Source: Alphaproteobacteria bacterium
GTDB lineage: Bacteria > Pseudomonadota > Alphaproteobacteria > Rhizobiales > CAJQND01
Assembly: GCA_024227565.1 (NCBI GenBank)
Contig: JAAEUE010000199.1
Location: 1-58,543 of the forward strand
Reading direction: 5' to 3'
Length of the DNA: 58,543 nucleotides
The translations under genes were made by a program, and so were the position numbers. The notes under the pieces are model-generated. The model had not been told where the DNA came from. It saw only the letters and a list, made by a program, of their open reading frames with translations, and ran no database searches. Positions 7,111-18,483 of the stretch are shown piece after piece; within the stretch, counting starts at the first letter, position 1, and each line of letters begins with the position of its first letter.

Positions 7111-7881
7111 TCAATAGCGGAATTGCTCGGAGAGCACGCGCTCTTCCAGGCTGTGACCCTCATCGAACATCAGGCGTACTGTCTGAGATTGATCCTCGGC
7201 GATGTGGACCTTGCGAATGTTCCGAAACTCATCGTGATCGGCAACAGCGCTTACCGGCCGTTTTTCCGGCTCCAAAACTTCGATCGTCACTTCGGCCTCA
7301 CACGGCAAAATGGCGCCGCGCCACCGTCTCGGCCTGAAGGCGCTTATTGGCGTCAGGGCCAGCAAAGGCGAGTTGACCGGCAAAATCGGTCCGTGGGCTG
7401 AAAGATTGTAGGCCGTTGACCCGGCGGGTGTGGACAAGAGGACGCCGTCGCAAATGAGCTCATCCAACCTGGTGCGGCCATCAATTGCCAGGCTGAGCTT
7501 TGCAGCTTGATAGGTTTGGCGCAGCAGAGAAACTTCGTTGAACGCCAAGGCATTGTGTTGGTTGCCGGCGGCATCTTCTGCTTCCATGCGCAAAGGATGG
7601 ACCTCTGTAACGTTGGCGCGGGCCAAACGGTCTTCCAGGGCGGTTTCGGAATACTCGTTCATCAGGAAGCCGACTGATCCACGGTTCATGCCGTAGATCG
7701 TCTTGCCGGTTGAGACGAACTGATGCATGGCCTGCAGCATGAAGCCGTCGCCGCCGAACGCCACGACAACGCTCGCCTCGCTTGCAGGAACACTGGGAAA
7801 CCGCTCAGAAAAATCTGTCAGCGCGGCTTGCGCTTCGGGTGCGTCGCTTGCAATGAATGCTATGGCGTTGTCTGACGACAT
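7111..7881 (-). CDS. nadK: NAD kinase
   Basis: ATP-dependent phosphorylation of NAD to NADP. The protein has the GGDG motif ([14 protein letters not shown]), the NE/D motif ([11 protein letters not shown]) and the conserved Gly-rich substrate loop [17 protein letters not shown]. Its 256 residues match the short bacterial NadK type. I chose the ATG at 7881 over an upstream in-frame TTG at 7893, whose would-be ribosome site sits too close. It is a single-gene unit on the minus strand. Confidence 0.93.
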   Translation of the reverse strand: MSSDNAIAFIASDAPEAQAALTDFSERFPSVPASEASVVVAFGGDGFMLQAMHQFVSTGKTIYGMNRGSVGFLMNEYSETALEDRLARANVTEVHPLRMEAEDAAGNQHNALAFNEVSLLRQTYQAAKLSLAIDGRTRLDELICDGVLLSTPAGSTAYNLSAHGPILPVNSPLLALTPISAFRPRRWRGAILPCEAEVTIEVLEPEKRPVSAVADHDEFRNIRKVHIAEDQSQTVRLMFDEGHSLEERVLSEQFRY

Positions 7882-8041
7882 GGGCGATCTCAAATCCTAA
7901 AGGAGACGACCTCATGCCACAGGACATCGGCGCGTACTAGAGCCAATTATGCTCAGATGGTGCCGTTTGCGCGCTGGTTGCCCCAACGAAAAGCGGCGGC
8001 GGACCAGGTCCACCGCCGCTTCGCAGAACTCTTTGAAGAAT

Positions 8042-8677
8042 TTAGAGAGCGTGCTTGGTCTTGTAATCAGCAATCGCCGCGGCAAGCTCACGGTAGGGCT
8101 CGCAGCCCGTTCCGCAGATCTTGCCGAGCTTCTTCAGCATGATTTCAGCTTTCTCCAGATCATCCTTTTGCAAGTACGCCTCTCCAAGATACTCGTGCAC
8201 ACCCTTGTGTTCAGGGTTCCGCTCCAAGGCCGCCAGATAATAGCGCATTCCCACATCCACGAGCCCGAGTTTGCGGTGGGAATAGCCCAGAAGATTGAGC
8301 ACATTTGCATCTTCAGGGCGGCTCAAGCGGTTGAGCGTGATAATTGCAGCGCGATATTGCCCGGCTTTGATCTGGCTGTTTGCCAAAGTGAGATCAGGCC
8401 GGGAGGGCGCTTGAAGATTGTGATCCAAGGAACTGGTATCGTTGTCGTCCTTGAACTTTTTCTTCTTCTTTTTCTTGGCTTTGAGCTTCTTCGTAGGTTG
8501 GTTTGTATCACTGGACGATGGAGCTGGCGCCGGCACCGGCGCTGGGGCCGGCTCGTCGGTGTTCGCCGCATGAGCTGGGCCAGTGACAAAAGATGCGACC
8601 GGCGCACCGGCCGTAAAGGCAAGGGCAATAGCAAGTGCCGCCGCGTGGAAATAGAGCGGTTTAAGTCTCAAGTTCAT
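8042..8677 (-). CDS. Exported TPR protein with a poly-lysine linker
   Basis: The 211-residue protein starts MNLRLKPLYFHAAALAIA with a signal peptide ending near AHA|AN. A Pro/Ala-rich linker and a run of nine basic residues (KKLKAKKKKKKK) follow. The C-terminal half has about three TPR motifs (AGQYRAAIITLNRL, ANVLNLLGYSHRKLG, KGVHEYLGEAYLQKDDLEKAE). It is likely periplasmic and a protein-protein scaffold; partner unknown. The ATG at 8677 is preferred because GGAGAG sits 5-6 bases upstream; an in-frame TTG at 8689 would begin inside that site. Confidence 0.8.
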   Translation of the reverse strand: MNLRLKPLYFHAAALAIALAFTAGAPVASFVTGPAHAANTDEPAPAPVPAPAPSSSDTNQPTKKLKAKKKKKKKFKDDNDTSSLDHNLQAPSRPDLTLANSQIKAGQYRAAIITLNRLSRPEDANVLNLLGYSHRKLGLVDVGMRYYLAALERNPEHKGVHEYLGEAYLQKDDLEKAEIMLKKLGKICGTGCEPYRELAAAIADYKTKHAL

Positions 8678-8860
8678 TATGCTCTCCAAACTTTGTCTTG
8701 GCGTTGAACATAAAGTCCAAGCAAGACCATTCTGCGACTGGCGGTGGCAATATAGTGCGAAGGGCCGGCTCCGGCCAGAGGCTTGCTGGAAATTGGAGAA
8801 GCTGTGAATTTTGCAAGCGAAACGCCGGGTCAGAAGAGCGCTTCAGGTGCGCGAGAAGCT

Positions 8861-9292
8861 TTAGCGTGTGTCTTCCGACGACTTGCCACCGTTGTTTTTA
8901 AAGCCTGTGGAGGCCAGTTCCTGAATGCGGCGGAAGCGCATGCCCTCGCCCTTCTTATTCTTGCTGAAGTACCACTCGCCCTTTTGCGTGATCACACCGC
9001 ACATCGGTTTCCCATCTGTCCAGTTTGACCATGCAACACACAGTGTGTCTTCGGTGACCCACCAGCGGCCGTCATCTTTCCGGCTGAAGGCTTCGCCTTT
9101 GAGCATGCCATTGCTGCTGCCGGTGATCAGCATGTCGTAGCCGCTCACCTCAGCTTCATAATTGCCGGGGAACAGCTGTTGGAGCTGTTCTGCAGCCAAT
9201 GCAGCATCTTGCCCGTCGTCGGCTGCCTGGGTTGCATCAGTCCCGACAATCAATGCGGCAAACGCTGCCGCCATGAGGCCAAACTTTTTCAT
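8861..9292 (-). CDS. Small exported protein, possibly DUF995-like
   Basis: 143 residues with an N-terminal signal peptide (MKKFGLMAAAFAALIVGTDATQA|AD). The mature part has the pattern LFPGNYEAE, a GEAF segment, DGRWWVTEDTLCVAWSNW, MCG and GEWYFSKNKKG. The paired cysteines and Trp-rich core resemble rhizobial DUF995-type secreted proteins, but I cannot confirm the family. Function unknown. The next gene upstream is also exported; the two are separated by about 180 bases and are probably transcribed separately. Confidence 0.65.
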   Translation of the reverse strand: MKKFGLMAAAFAALIVGTDATQAADDGQDAALAAEQLQQLFPGNYEAEVSGYDMLITGSSNGMLKGEAFSRKDDGRWWVTEDTLCVAWSNWTDGKPMCGVITQKGEWYFSKNKKGEGMRFRRIQELASTGFKNNGGKSSEDTR

Positions 9293-9437
9293 AGATTACG
9301 CGTCCCTGCTCTTGGTGCATGACTAAACACTGGACGATAGAATTGGCTCATCATGGTTAAAATTTGGTGAGCAGGCTGTCTCCTCTCTCGATCGTGAGCG
9401 TATTTGATCGGAAGAAAACCAGACCTTGTTGCAACGC

Positions 9438-10043
9438 TTACTCGGCAAACGAGTTCAAGACTTCATCTTTTGTTGCCACGGTGGCGATCAACTCCATCGC
9501 CCGCAGCGCTGCATTGTGTTGTTCCAAGGTTGCCGTCGAACAGGCATCGCTCACCACCCATGTGTCATACCCCACATCGGCAGCATGGCGCACAGTGGTC
9601 TCAACCACATAAGCTGAGGACACACCGGCGCAGATCAAACGCTTGGGGCGATACAGATTGACGACCTCTTCCAGGTTGCAGCCATAAAAGCCATTGTTTC
9701 GGGTGTGCGTCACCACCTGCTCATGATCAAGAGGTTCAAACCCCTCCAGAAACTGCACACCCCAGGTGCCTTCAACCCATGCCCCCAATTCAACCCATTG
9801 GCGGAAAATGAAGTTGTTCGCGATCACATTGGAATGATCAGACCGTACAGCCAAGCGCACATGAACAACCGGTACTCCGGCCTTCCGTGTGCCCACCAGC
9901 AGCTCACGTGCGGTTTCCAGGGTCTTCTCGCGCCAGGCGGCGCCTTCGGAAATGCCCACTTTGATTTTGCCATCTGGATGGCAGTTCTCATTCTGATAAT
10001 GCAGCGCTATCAGCACATCGTCGCTTTGCATGGGCCCCATCAT
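9438..10043 (-). CDS. Isochorismatase-family protein with all three catalytic residues replaced
   Basis: The fold is that of the isochorismatase/nicotinamidase (cysteine hydrolase) family in 201 residues. The three catalytic positions are changed. The Asp of the usual DMQN is His15 in LIALHYQN. The Lys of the usual K-P/T-R is His113 in VVTHTRNNGF. The Cys of GVxTxxCV is Val146 in GVSSAYVVETT. It is therefore unlikely to act as a normal hydrolase and may bind ligands or have another activity. Its ATG overlaps the stop of the dehydrogenase gene upstream (ATGA at 10040-10043), so the two are translationally coupled. A GGGAGAG ribosome site precedes the start. Confidence 0.8.
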   Translation of the reverse strand: MMGPMQSDDVLIALHYQNENCHPDGKIKVGISEGAAWREKTLETARELLVGTRKAGVPVVHVRLAVRSDHSNVIANNFIFRQWVELGAWVEGTWGVQFLEGFEPLDHEQVVTHTRNNGFYGCNLEEVVNLYRPKRLICAGVSSAYVVETTVRHAADVGYDTWVVSDACSTATLEQHNAALRAMELIATVATKDEVLNSFAE

Positions 10044-10954
10044 TGCCCACTCTCCCTGGCAGCCTCATTGATCACACGGATTACGGTGGGGAAGTAGTCA
10101 TCCCCCATCCCCTTCTGGATGGCCTCTTCAAAGAGCGCCTGGGTTGCCGCAGCACCAGGGGCGCGAATGTCTGCCTGCTTCGCCAACTCAATCGCGTAGT
10201 TCAAATCCTTGAGCGCGTAGGAGGTTGAGAACGCCCGTTTGGGAAACTCTCTGGGGATCAGCGCTTTTCGCCCGTGATTGTGCAAGGCAAAGCTGTTCCC
10301 GGACCCCTTGCTCATGGCGCCGAACAAGGTTTCACCCGATACGCCGCAACTTTGGGCGATGCTCAGCGCTTCAGCCAGTGCGGTGACTGTTTGGAACAAA
10401 ACCATGTTGTTCATTTGTTTCACCACCTGGCCTGAGCCAACGGCCCCGCAATGAATGACCTCCTCGGCAAAGCACCCCAGCACGGGGCGGATCCGGTCGA
10501 AAACACTGGTTGCCCCGCCAACCAAAACGGCCAATGTGCCTGCTTCCGCCGCCGCCCGCGTTCTTGCCACCGGCGCATCGGCATAGCTGGCGCCTTGGGC
10601 GGCAAATTTAACCTCCAGCTTCACGGTCAGATCAACTGAGCTGGTCCCCAAGTCCACAATGGTTTGCCCGGGCCCGACATGCTTCAGGAGGCCGTCAGGC
10701 CCCGAACACAGCGCCTTCAGTTGCTCGTCGCCAGGCAAGGACATCAGCACCAGGTCTGCCCCTTCCACCGCCTCCTGGGGGCTTTTTGCCGCCTGCAGCC
10801 CTTGCTCGGCCAAACGTGCGACCGGCGCGCCGGCGATGTCGAAACCCCTCACCTCGGAAACCCCGGCGCCTGCGCGCTTTTGCAAAATGTGCCTGCACAT
10901 GGGCTCGCCCATCACGCCAAGACCAATAAACGCCACCGCCACCTGTTGCTGCAT
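10040..10954 (-). CDS. 3-hydroxyisobutyrate dehydrogenase-family oxidoreductase
   Basis: A 304-residue beta-hydroxyacid dehydrogenase. The N-terminal Rossmann motif is VAFIGLGVMGEPM, the substrate-binding segment is ASYADAPVARTRAAAEAGTL and the catalytic Lys lies in GSGQVVKQMNNM. Relatives oxidise 3-hydroxyisobutyrate, tartronate semialdehyde or similar. Substrate not assigned. The chosen ATG at 10954 gives the family N-terminus; a longer reading frame reaches 11218 but would run into the divergent gene and adds no homologous sequence. It is coupled to the isochorismatase-like gene downstream. Confidence 0.85.
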   Translation of the reverse strand: MQQQVAVAFIGLGVMGEPMCRHILQKRAGAGVSEVRGFDIAGAPVARLAEQGLQAAKSPQEAVEGADLVLMSLPGDEQLKALCSGPDGLLKHVGPGQTIVDLGTSSVDLTVKLEVKFAAQGASYADAPVARTRAAAEAGTLAVLVGGATSVFDRIRPVLGCFAEEVIHCGAVGSGQVVKQMNNMVLFQTVTALAEALSIAQSCGVSGETLFGAMSKGSGNSFALHNHGRKALIPREFPKRAFSTSYALKDLNYAIELAKQADIRAPGAAATQALFEEAIQKGMGDDYFPTVIRVINEAARESGQ

Positions 10955-11058
10955 GCTTTTCTCACTTATCGATTGTGCACCAAGAAATTCTGCTTGGTTT
11001 GCACGGTCCCCCAATTCGTCTACACCACCAGGCCAAGGCCGACAAACAGGAAGCAGCC

Positions 11059-12114
11059 ATGTCACAGAATGCATTGATTGCCGGGGCAAGCGGCATAATT
11101 GGACGCTACGCCTTGACCCATCTGGGTGCTCTTGAAGATTGGCAGGTGACCGGCCTTGCCCGCTCAAGGCCGGATGATCTTGCAGATTATGATTTCGTCG
11201 AACTCGACCTGCTCGCACCAGGCTTGAGCGAAGCTACCCTGAAGACCTTCAATGACACCACCCACATGGTCTATGCCGGGTTCGTCCAACCGCCGGGCAT
11301 GAGCTGGGCTGAATTGAGCGCGCTGAATGCTGAAATGTTCGAGGGCCTCATAGCGCTTGCCGAACAGCACATGCCCGCCCTTAAACGGGTGGTCCTGATG
11401 CAGGGGCAGAAATATTACGGCAGCCACCTTGGGCCCTTCAAAACCCCAACCAAAGAAGATGACGCGCGCCACGAGCCACCGAACTTCTATTTCGACCAGC
11501 AGGACCATTTGGCAGAGCGCAGCCAGAATGCGGCATGGGACTGGGTGTGCCTGCGCCCCCACATCGTGTGCGGGCTGGCGCCGCGTTCGCCCATGAACCT
11601 GGTGATGCAAATCGGGGTCTATGGCAGCTTGTGCAAGGAGCTGGGCACGCCCCTGAATTTCCCTGGCAAGGCTTCAGCCATGAAAACCTTGCAACAGGCC
11701 AATGACGCCGACCTGATCGCCCGCGCCGTTGAATGGGCCCTTACCGGCGAGCGCTGTGGCGGCGAGGCATTCAACATCACCAACGGCGACCTCATTCGCT
11801 GGGAGAACATGTGGCCGATCATTGCCGAGGAACTCGGCCTGGAGCCTGGCCCGCCGGTTGAGATCTCAATGGTGGAGTTTGGCGCGGAACATCACGATTT
11901 GTGGCGTAAGATCGCTGAGAGAGAGGGGCTTAACCAGGCCGACATGAGCCAGCTGGCCGACTGGTCCTTCAGCGACTACATCTACAATATCGATTGGGAT
12001 GTGGCGGCCAACACCATCAAGGCGAGACTGCATGGTTTCGACATCTGCATGGATACAGAAGACATGATGCGCCGTTTGCTCCGCCGCCTGAAGAGCGAAC
12101 GCTGGATCCCGTGA
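11059..12114 (+). CDS. PRISE-family reductase (progesterone 5-beta-reductase/iridoid synthase-like SDR)
   Basis: A 351-residue extended short-chain dehydrogenase. The NADP motif is ALIAGASGIIGRYAL. The signature blocks of the PRISE group are present: QGQKYYGSHLGPFKTP, NFYFDQQD (compare NFYYxxED), WVCLRPHIVCG and the FNITNGD segment. PRISE enzymes carry out 1,4-reduction of enones with NADPH; the bacterial substrate is unknown. ATG at 11059 follows CAGGAAG. It is divergent from the dehydrogenase/isochorismatase-like pair with about 100 bases between, which suggests a shared small-molecule pathway (inference). Confidence 0.85.
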   Translation: MSQNALIAGASGIIGRYALTHLGALEDWQVTGLARSRPDDLADYDFVELDLLAPGLSEATLKTFNDTTHMVYAGFVQPPGMSWAELSALNAEMFEGLIALAEQHMPALKRVVLMQGQKYYGSHLGPFKTPTKEDDARHEPPNFYFDQQDHLAERSQNAAWDWVCLRPHIVCGLAPRSPMNLVMQIGVYGSLCKELGTPLNFPGKASAMKTLQQANDADLIARAVEWALTGERCGGEAFNITNGDLIRWENMWPIIAEELGLEPGPPVEISMVEFGAEHHDLWRKIAEREGLNQADMSQLADWSFSDYIYNIDWDVAANTIKARLHGFDICMDTEDMMRRLLRRLKSERWIP

Positions 12115-12121
12115 ACTAGAA

Positions 12122-12838
12122 TCACTTCAACGCTGCAAGCTTCTGCTTTTCCTCGGTAATTGCAGATTGAAGTTGCTGCATGAACTCATCGGCGCCGAGC
12201 CCGGCTGGGATCGGCGGCATGTAGGATACGGTGATCTCGCCGGCCTTTTTGCTGAAGCCGTTCTTGGACCAGAACAGTCCTGAGTTCATGGCGACCGGCA
12301 CCACGGGCAGCTTGAGCTGCTTGTAGAGCAAGGCCACGCCGCGGTTGTATTCCAGATCAACGTCCACGTCCTGGCGGGTGCCCTCGGGAAAGATCATAAT
12401 GCTGCGCCCCTCCGCCAATGCCGTTTTGGCACCGCCGAGCAATTGGCGCATGGCGCCCGTGCCTGCGTCCCGGTCCACGGCAATCATGGGCGAACGCTTC
12501 AGGTACCAGCCCATGATGGGGTAGCTGTAGAGCGACTGTTTCAGCACCACCGCGATATCAGGCACCAGAACGTTGAAAATCAGAGTTTCCCATGACGACT
12601 GGTGATTGCAGGCAAAGATCACCGGCCCCGGCGCATGTTTATGCTCCAGGCCGGTCTCCCGGTGGGTGAGCCCGACCACATGCTTTAGGCCGAAAATCGT
12701 GCCGCCGGACCAGAGCCGCGAGAACGCACGGATGCGCTGCGGCGTTCCGAGCACCCAGAACGCAGGCGTGCAAAGCCCTAGAACGACAGTCCAGAGGCCA
12801 AACAGAACGTCAAAAAGCTTAGAACGGAACTTCGTCAT
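12122..12838 (-). CDS. plsC: 1-acyl-sn-glycerol-3-phosphate acyltransferase
   Basis: Transfers an acyl chain to lysophosphatidate in membrane phospholipid synthesis. The 238-residue protein begins [16 protein letters not shown] with a hydrophobic anchor. It contains the acyltransferase block NHQSSWET (an H-x4-E variant of the usual H-x4-D), the [10 protein letters not shown] region and FPEGTR. The ATG at 12838 lies inside the last codons of ssb in another frame, a 20-base overlap, so the two are probably translationally coupled. Upstream in-frame starts would add only sequence overlapping ssb. Confidence 0.9.
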   Translation of the reverse strand: MTKFRSKLFDVLFGLWTVVLGLCTPAFWVLGTPQRIRAFSRLWSGGTIFGLKHVVGLTHRETGLEHKHAPGPVIFACNHQSSWETLIFNVLVPDIAVVLKQSLYSYPIMGWYLKRSPMIAVDRDAGTGAMRQLLGGAKTALAEGRSIMIFPEGTRQDVDVDLEYNRGVALLYKQLKLPVVPVAMNSGLFWSKNGFSKKAGEITVSYMPPIPAGLGADEFMQQLQSAITEEKQKLAALK

Positions 12839-13289
12839 CCAAATCACGCGAGAAGTCGCGCGCAGGGCCGGACGAACTTTGCTCCATTGGGCTCGACTGG
12901 CCAAAGCTGCCGGAGCTTCCCGCGCTGTCGCCGCCTGCCCGGCTGTCGAGCATGGTCAGCGTGGAATTGAAGCCCTGAAGCACGATCTCGGTTGTGTATT
13001 TGTCAACACCGCTCTGGTCCTGCCATTTGCGGGTTTGAAGCTGGCCCTCAATGTAAACCTTGGAGCCCTTCTTCAGATAGTTCTCCGCCACCCGGCACAG
13101 GCCTTCGGAAAAGATCACCACCCGGTGCCATTCGGTCTTCTCGCGCCGCTCTCCGGTGTTGCGGTCTTTCCAGTTTTCCGATGTGGCAATGCTCAATTGC
13201 GCCACAGGCCGGCCATCCTTGGTTTGACGAATTTCAGGATCGGCCCCCAAATTGCCCACAAGGATCACCTTGTTCACTGATCCAGCCAT
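12819..13289 (-). CDS. ssb: Single-stranded DNA-binding protein
   Basis: 156 residues. The N-terminal OB fold (about 1-110) starts [19 protein letters not shown] and includes [11 protein letters not shown] and [15 protein letters not shown] Gly/Ser/Gln-rich linker leads to the acidic tip DLDDEVPF that recruits repair and replication partners. A LexA box lies upstream between this gene and the divergent ridA-like gene. plsC overlaps its 3' end. Confidence 0.95.
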   Translation of the reverse strand: MAGSVNKVILVGNLGADPEIRQTKDGRPVAQLSIATSENWKDRNTGERREKTEWHRVVIFSEGLCRVAENYLKKGSKVYIEGQLQTRKWQDQSGVDKYTTEIVLQGFNSTLTMLDSRAGGDSAGSSGSFGQSSPMEQSSSGPARDFSRDLDDEVPF

Positions 13290-13412
13290 CGCTCACCCTT
13301 CCTTGAGTTTCTTGATCTGGCAGTTCCGTTTTGCCGCCCAGACCGATAAAGTGTGCGGCACCCTAGACGATGGCCCGACATGCCGCCAGCGAGGGCACCG
13401 CTTTTCCACAAT

Positions 13413-13434
13413 GTTCATTCTTTGTTCTATATGA
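13413..13434. promoter_or_regulatory. LexA (SOS) box, GTTC-N7-GTTC, with overlapping -10
   Basis: GTTC-ATTCTTT-GTTC at 13413-13427 is an exact match to the alphaproteobacterial LexA operator. TATGAT at 13429-13434 directly after it could be the -10 of the rightward promoter. It sits between divergent ssb (start 13289) and the ridA-like gene (start 13471), where related genomes have the ssb-uvrA intergenic SOS operator. Confidence 0.7.
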
Positions 13435-13470
13435 TACAGTCCAGAGAATCAAGCCAAAGGACACCGCCCC

Positions 13471-13854
13471 ATGAACCGCATCGTTTCCACTGACACTGCG
13501 CCGCCGCCATTCTCCGATTATGCCCAGGCAATGGAGGCACCAGCAGGTGCCAGAACGCTCTATGTTTCCGGTCAAGTGGGCATAAACATGGATGGAACCA
13601 TGCCGGATGACCCGCTGGAGCAGCACGAAAACGTCTGGCGCCACCTGTTTGCCATCCTCGCGGCGGCCGACATGGGCCCGGAAGACATCGTGGATGTGCG
13701 TTGCTTTATCAACAGTCATGAGGAAGTGCCCCGCTACCGCGAGATAAGAGATAAGATGTTGGCCGGCATCAAAGTCCCTTCCACCATGGTTGTGGCGCCC
13801 CTGGCCGATCCAAATTGGCGGGTTGAGGTCGCCGTAACGGCTGCTAAGGCTTGA
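13471..13854 (+). CDS. RidA/YjgF-family protein lacking the key arginine
   Basis: A 127-residue RidA-like protein. The fold is clear (SGQVGINMDG, DIVDVRCFINSHEEVPRYREIRDKM). At the substrate arginine of RidA (E. coli Arg105 in ARSCVEV) the sequence reads VPSTMVV, so Pro replaces Arg. The terminal segment is WRVEVAVTAA. It is thus probably not an imine/enamine deaminase of the RidA type; the function of such subfamilies is unclear. It follows a LexA box by 44 bases and may head a transcript that continues to uvrA. A second, canonical RidA lies at 36331. Confidence 0.85.
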   Translation: MNRIVSTDTAPPPFSDYAQAMEAPAGARTLYVSGQVGINMDGTMPDDPLEQHENVWRHLFAILAAADMGPEDIVDVRCFINSHEEVPRYREIRDKMLAGIKVPSTMVVAPLADPNWRVEVAVTAAKA

Positions 13855-13931
13855 AGTTTGGCCAGACCCGGTTTGCTGGCCCGATGGACATGGGCTAGAA
13901 ATCGTCTGAAATTTGCAGGAAAGGCAAGGCT

Positions 13932-14321
13932 ATGATCACCAGGGTTGTTTTCAAACTGTTTGTTTTGGCGGTACTTTTTGCAACTCCGGCTTTGGCTGAA
14001 CCGCAAACCGGCCGCTGGGAGACCAATTACGGCCCCATCGAGATGACCGAAAAGGCGGGTGGTTTCATTGGCACCTATGCCTACAAAAACCGCCCGGCCC
14101 ATCTTGCAGGCAAGCACAATGGAGATGGCACCTACCGCATTATCTGGGTTCAGGAGATCTCAGAGGTGGAATGCGAGGAGCTGGTTCAAGACTCGCCCTA
14201 TTGGGGCCGGGCCAAGTTCGTGTTTGATGGCGACAAGTTTATCGCCCATTGGAATTATTGCGACCGGCGCATCAGAAACAAACGTGATTTCCGCTGGACC
14301 GGTCAGTTTATCGGTAACTAG
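13932..14321 (+). CDS. Small secreted protein of unknown function
   Basis: 129 residues. The signal peptide [24 protein letters not shown] is clear. The mature part is rich in aromatic residues, with a repeated beta-type pattern ([37 protein letters not shown]) and two cysteines that could form a disulfide (CEEL and YCDRR). This looks like a small beta-barrel or lipocalin-like domain, but no family is recognised. An AGGAAAGG site precedes the ATG. It lies between the ridA-like gene and uvrA on the same strand. Confidence 0.7.
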   Translation: MITRVVFKLFVLAVLFATPALAEPQTGRWETNYGPIEMTEKAGGFIGTYAYKNRPAHLAGKHNGDGTYRIIWVQEISEVECEELVQDSPYWGRAKFVFDGDKFIAHWNYCDRRIRNKRDFRWTGQFIGN

Positions 14322-14341
14322 GGCGCCCGCCGACCTGCGAT

Positions 14342-14364
14342 CTGCTGACAGGTCGTGTCAGCAG
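14342..14364. other. Perfect 9-pair hairpin between the secreted-protein gene and uvrA
   Basis: CTGCTGACA (14342-14350), loop GGTCG, TGTCAGCAG (14356-14364). No T run, so at most a weak terminator or an mRNA-stability element. Confidence 0.4.
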
Positions 14365-14437
14365 TGCCGATAATCGCCGTGGATCAGTGCTGCGATCCAA
14401 TTGCCGCCCTGTCTCGTTTCAGCTATCGAAGAGAGCC

Positions 14438-17368
<2,931 letters not shown>

Positions 17369-17371
17369 GCC

Positions 17372-18055
17372 TCAGTTCTTTTTGTACAGCGCATCGAAGC
17401 GTCCGCGGGCGCCGCAATGTTGCGAGCAGTGCAGGCTATCAACCCTGACATCCCCGCCAGGCAAGGGTTGAAGCAACATCCGGCACTGGCGCCCTTGTGA
17501 ATCGGCCTCGGTGCGCGGCCCGGTCCACAGATAATGGGTCCCTATCCGTTCGGCTCCTTCAAAATGGACGTTGCATAAATGGAATGATGGGCCCGACACC
17601 GTCTCGATGTTTCCAGCCATGGTGTCATCTTCATGGTGCACAAGACTGAGGGTTCCTGAGTAGTTGACGTTAATTTGATACGCAAATGAGCCCGACAGCG
17701 AGGCAAACTCGGTGCTATTTGCTGTGAGCTCCCTTAAACGGGACACATAGTGTTTGCGGAGACACCCCGCATCTGATCCACAGCCCCGCCGCGCTGCAAG
17801 CCAGGCAGATTGCGAGGATCGCAAATCCACCTCACCTTCACTGCCCGCCCGGCGGATGGCATCTGTCCAGGCTCGGGCAAGCTGGCGGTCCAGCCAGGAC
17901 ACTGAGAAAGCCTCACAAATCCCCTTTTCGTTGGGTGTAGAGGCTTTCTTGCAATCGAAGCTGGGCGCCTTCAAGGACCCTTGTGCACTCGCATGCTGCC
18001 CGCCGACGGCAATCACAAATACGGCCAGTGCCAAGGTCTTCAATAAATCATGCAT
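17372..18055 (-). CDS. Exported LprI/DUF1311-like cysteine-rich protein
   Basis: 227 residues. A signal peptide (MHDLLKTLALAVFVIAVGGQHASA|QG) is followed by a lysozyme-inhibitor LprI-type N-terminal domain: SFDCKKASTPNEKGIC, LDRQLARAW and SQSAWLAARRGCGSDAGCLRKHY, with the typical Cys spacing. The C-terminal ~100 residues form a second, unassigned domain with several cysteines (CNVHFEG, QCRMLLQ, CSQHC). A periplasmic location and a role against lysozyme are inferences from the family. Its start overlaps the end of the thioesterase gene by 16 bases; it is the last gene of the mscS operon. Confidence 0.8.
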   Translation of the reverse strand: MHDLLKTLALAVFVIAVGGQHASAQGSLKAPSFDCKKASTPNEKGICEAFSVSWLDRQLARAWTDAIRRAGSEGEVDLRSSQSAWLAARRGCGSDAGCLRKHYVSRLRELTANSTEFASLSGSFAYQINVNYSGTLSLVHHEDDTMAGNIETVSGPSFHLCNVHFEGAERIGTHYLWTGPRTEADSQGRQCRMLLQPLPGGDVRVDSLHCSQHCGARGRFDALYKKN

Positions 18056-18480
18056 GTAGTCGAGCCGTGCGCCAGAAGTTTGCCATTCTCATCAACCAAC
18101 CGGCCCTCGGACGTTCCCATGCGGCGACCCACGTGAATGGCTGTTGCCGTTGCGGTCAACAAGCCACATTCGGGCATTATCGGCCGGATGTGGTTGACCT
18201 TCAGCTCCACCGTGCCATAGGGCGTGCCTTTAGGCAATTTGGTCTGCACGGCACAGCCAAGGGCGCTGTCGAGGATCGTGGCTGCATACCCGCCATGACC
18301 AACGCCAGCAGGATTGAAATGATCCTCGGTGAGACGGCCCTCGAACCGGGCAAAGCCATCAGCAACTTCGACCAGGCGAAAGCCCAGAGTGCGGGCCATG
18401 GGCGCCAGGATCTCCTGGTCGATCATCTGTTGCAAGAATTCAAGGCCCGTGACATCGGCCAATTGCTCATGTTGGTTCAT
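18040..18480 (-). CDS. PaaI-type hot-dog thioesterase
   Basis: 146 residues with the acyl-CoA thioesterase core FNPAGVGHGGYAATILDSALG (the HGG helix of the PaaI group) and TVELKVNHIRP. Such enzymes hydrolyse aryl- or acyl-CoA. It starts 3 bases after the VOC gene stop and overlaps the LprI-like gene, so it belongs to a four-gene minus-strand operon. Confidence 0.85.
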   Translation of the reverse strand: MNQHEQLADVTGLEFLQQMIDQEILAPMARTLGFRLVEVADGFARFEGRLTEDHFNPAGVGHGGYAATILDSALGCAVQTKLPKGTPYGTVELKVNHIRPIMPECGLLTATATAIHVGRRMGTSEGRLVDENGKLLAHGSTTCMIY

Positions 18481-18483
18481 GAT

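Noticed and set aside
10955..11218. Longer N-terminus for the hydroxyisobutyrate-dehydrogenase-like gene
   Set aside because: The added residues have no similarity to the family, lack a Rossmann start and would overlap the divergent reductase gene.
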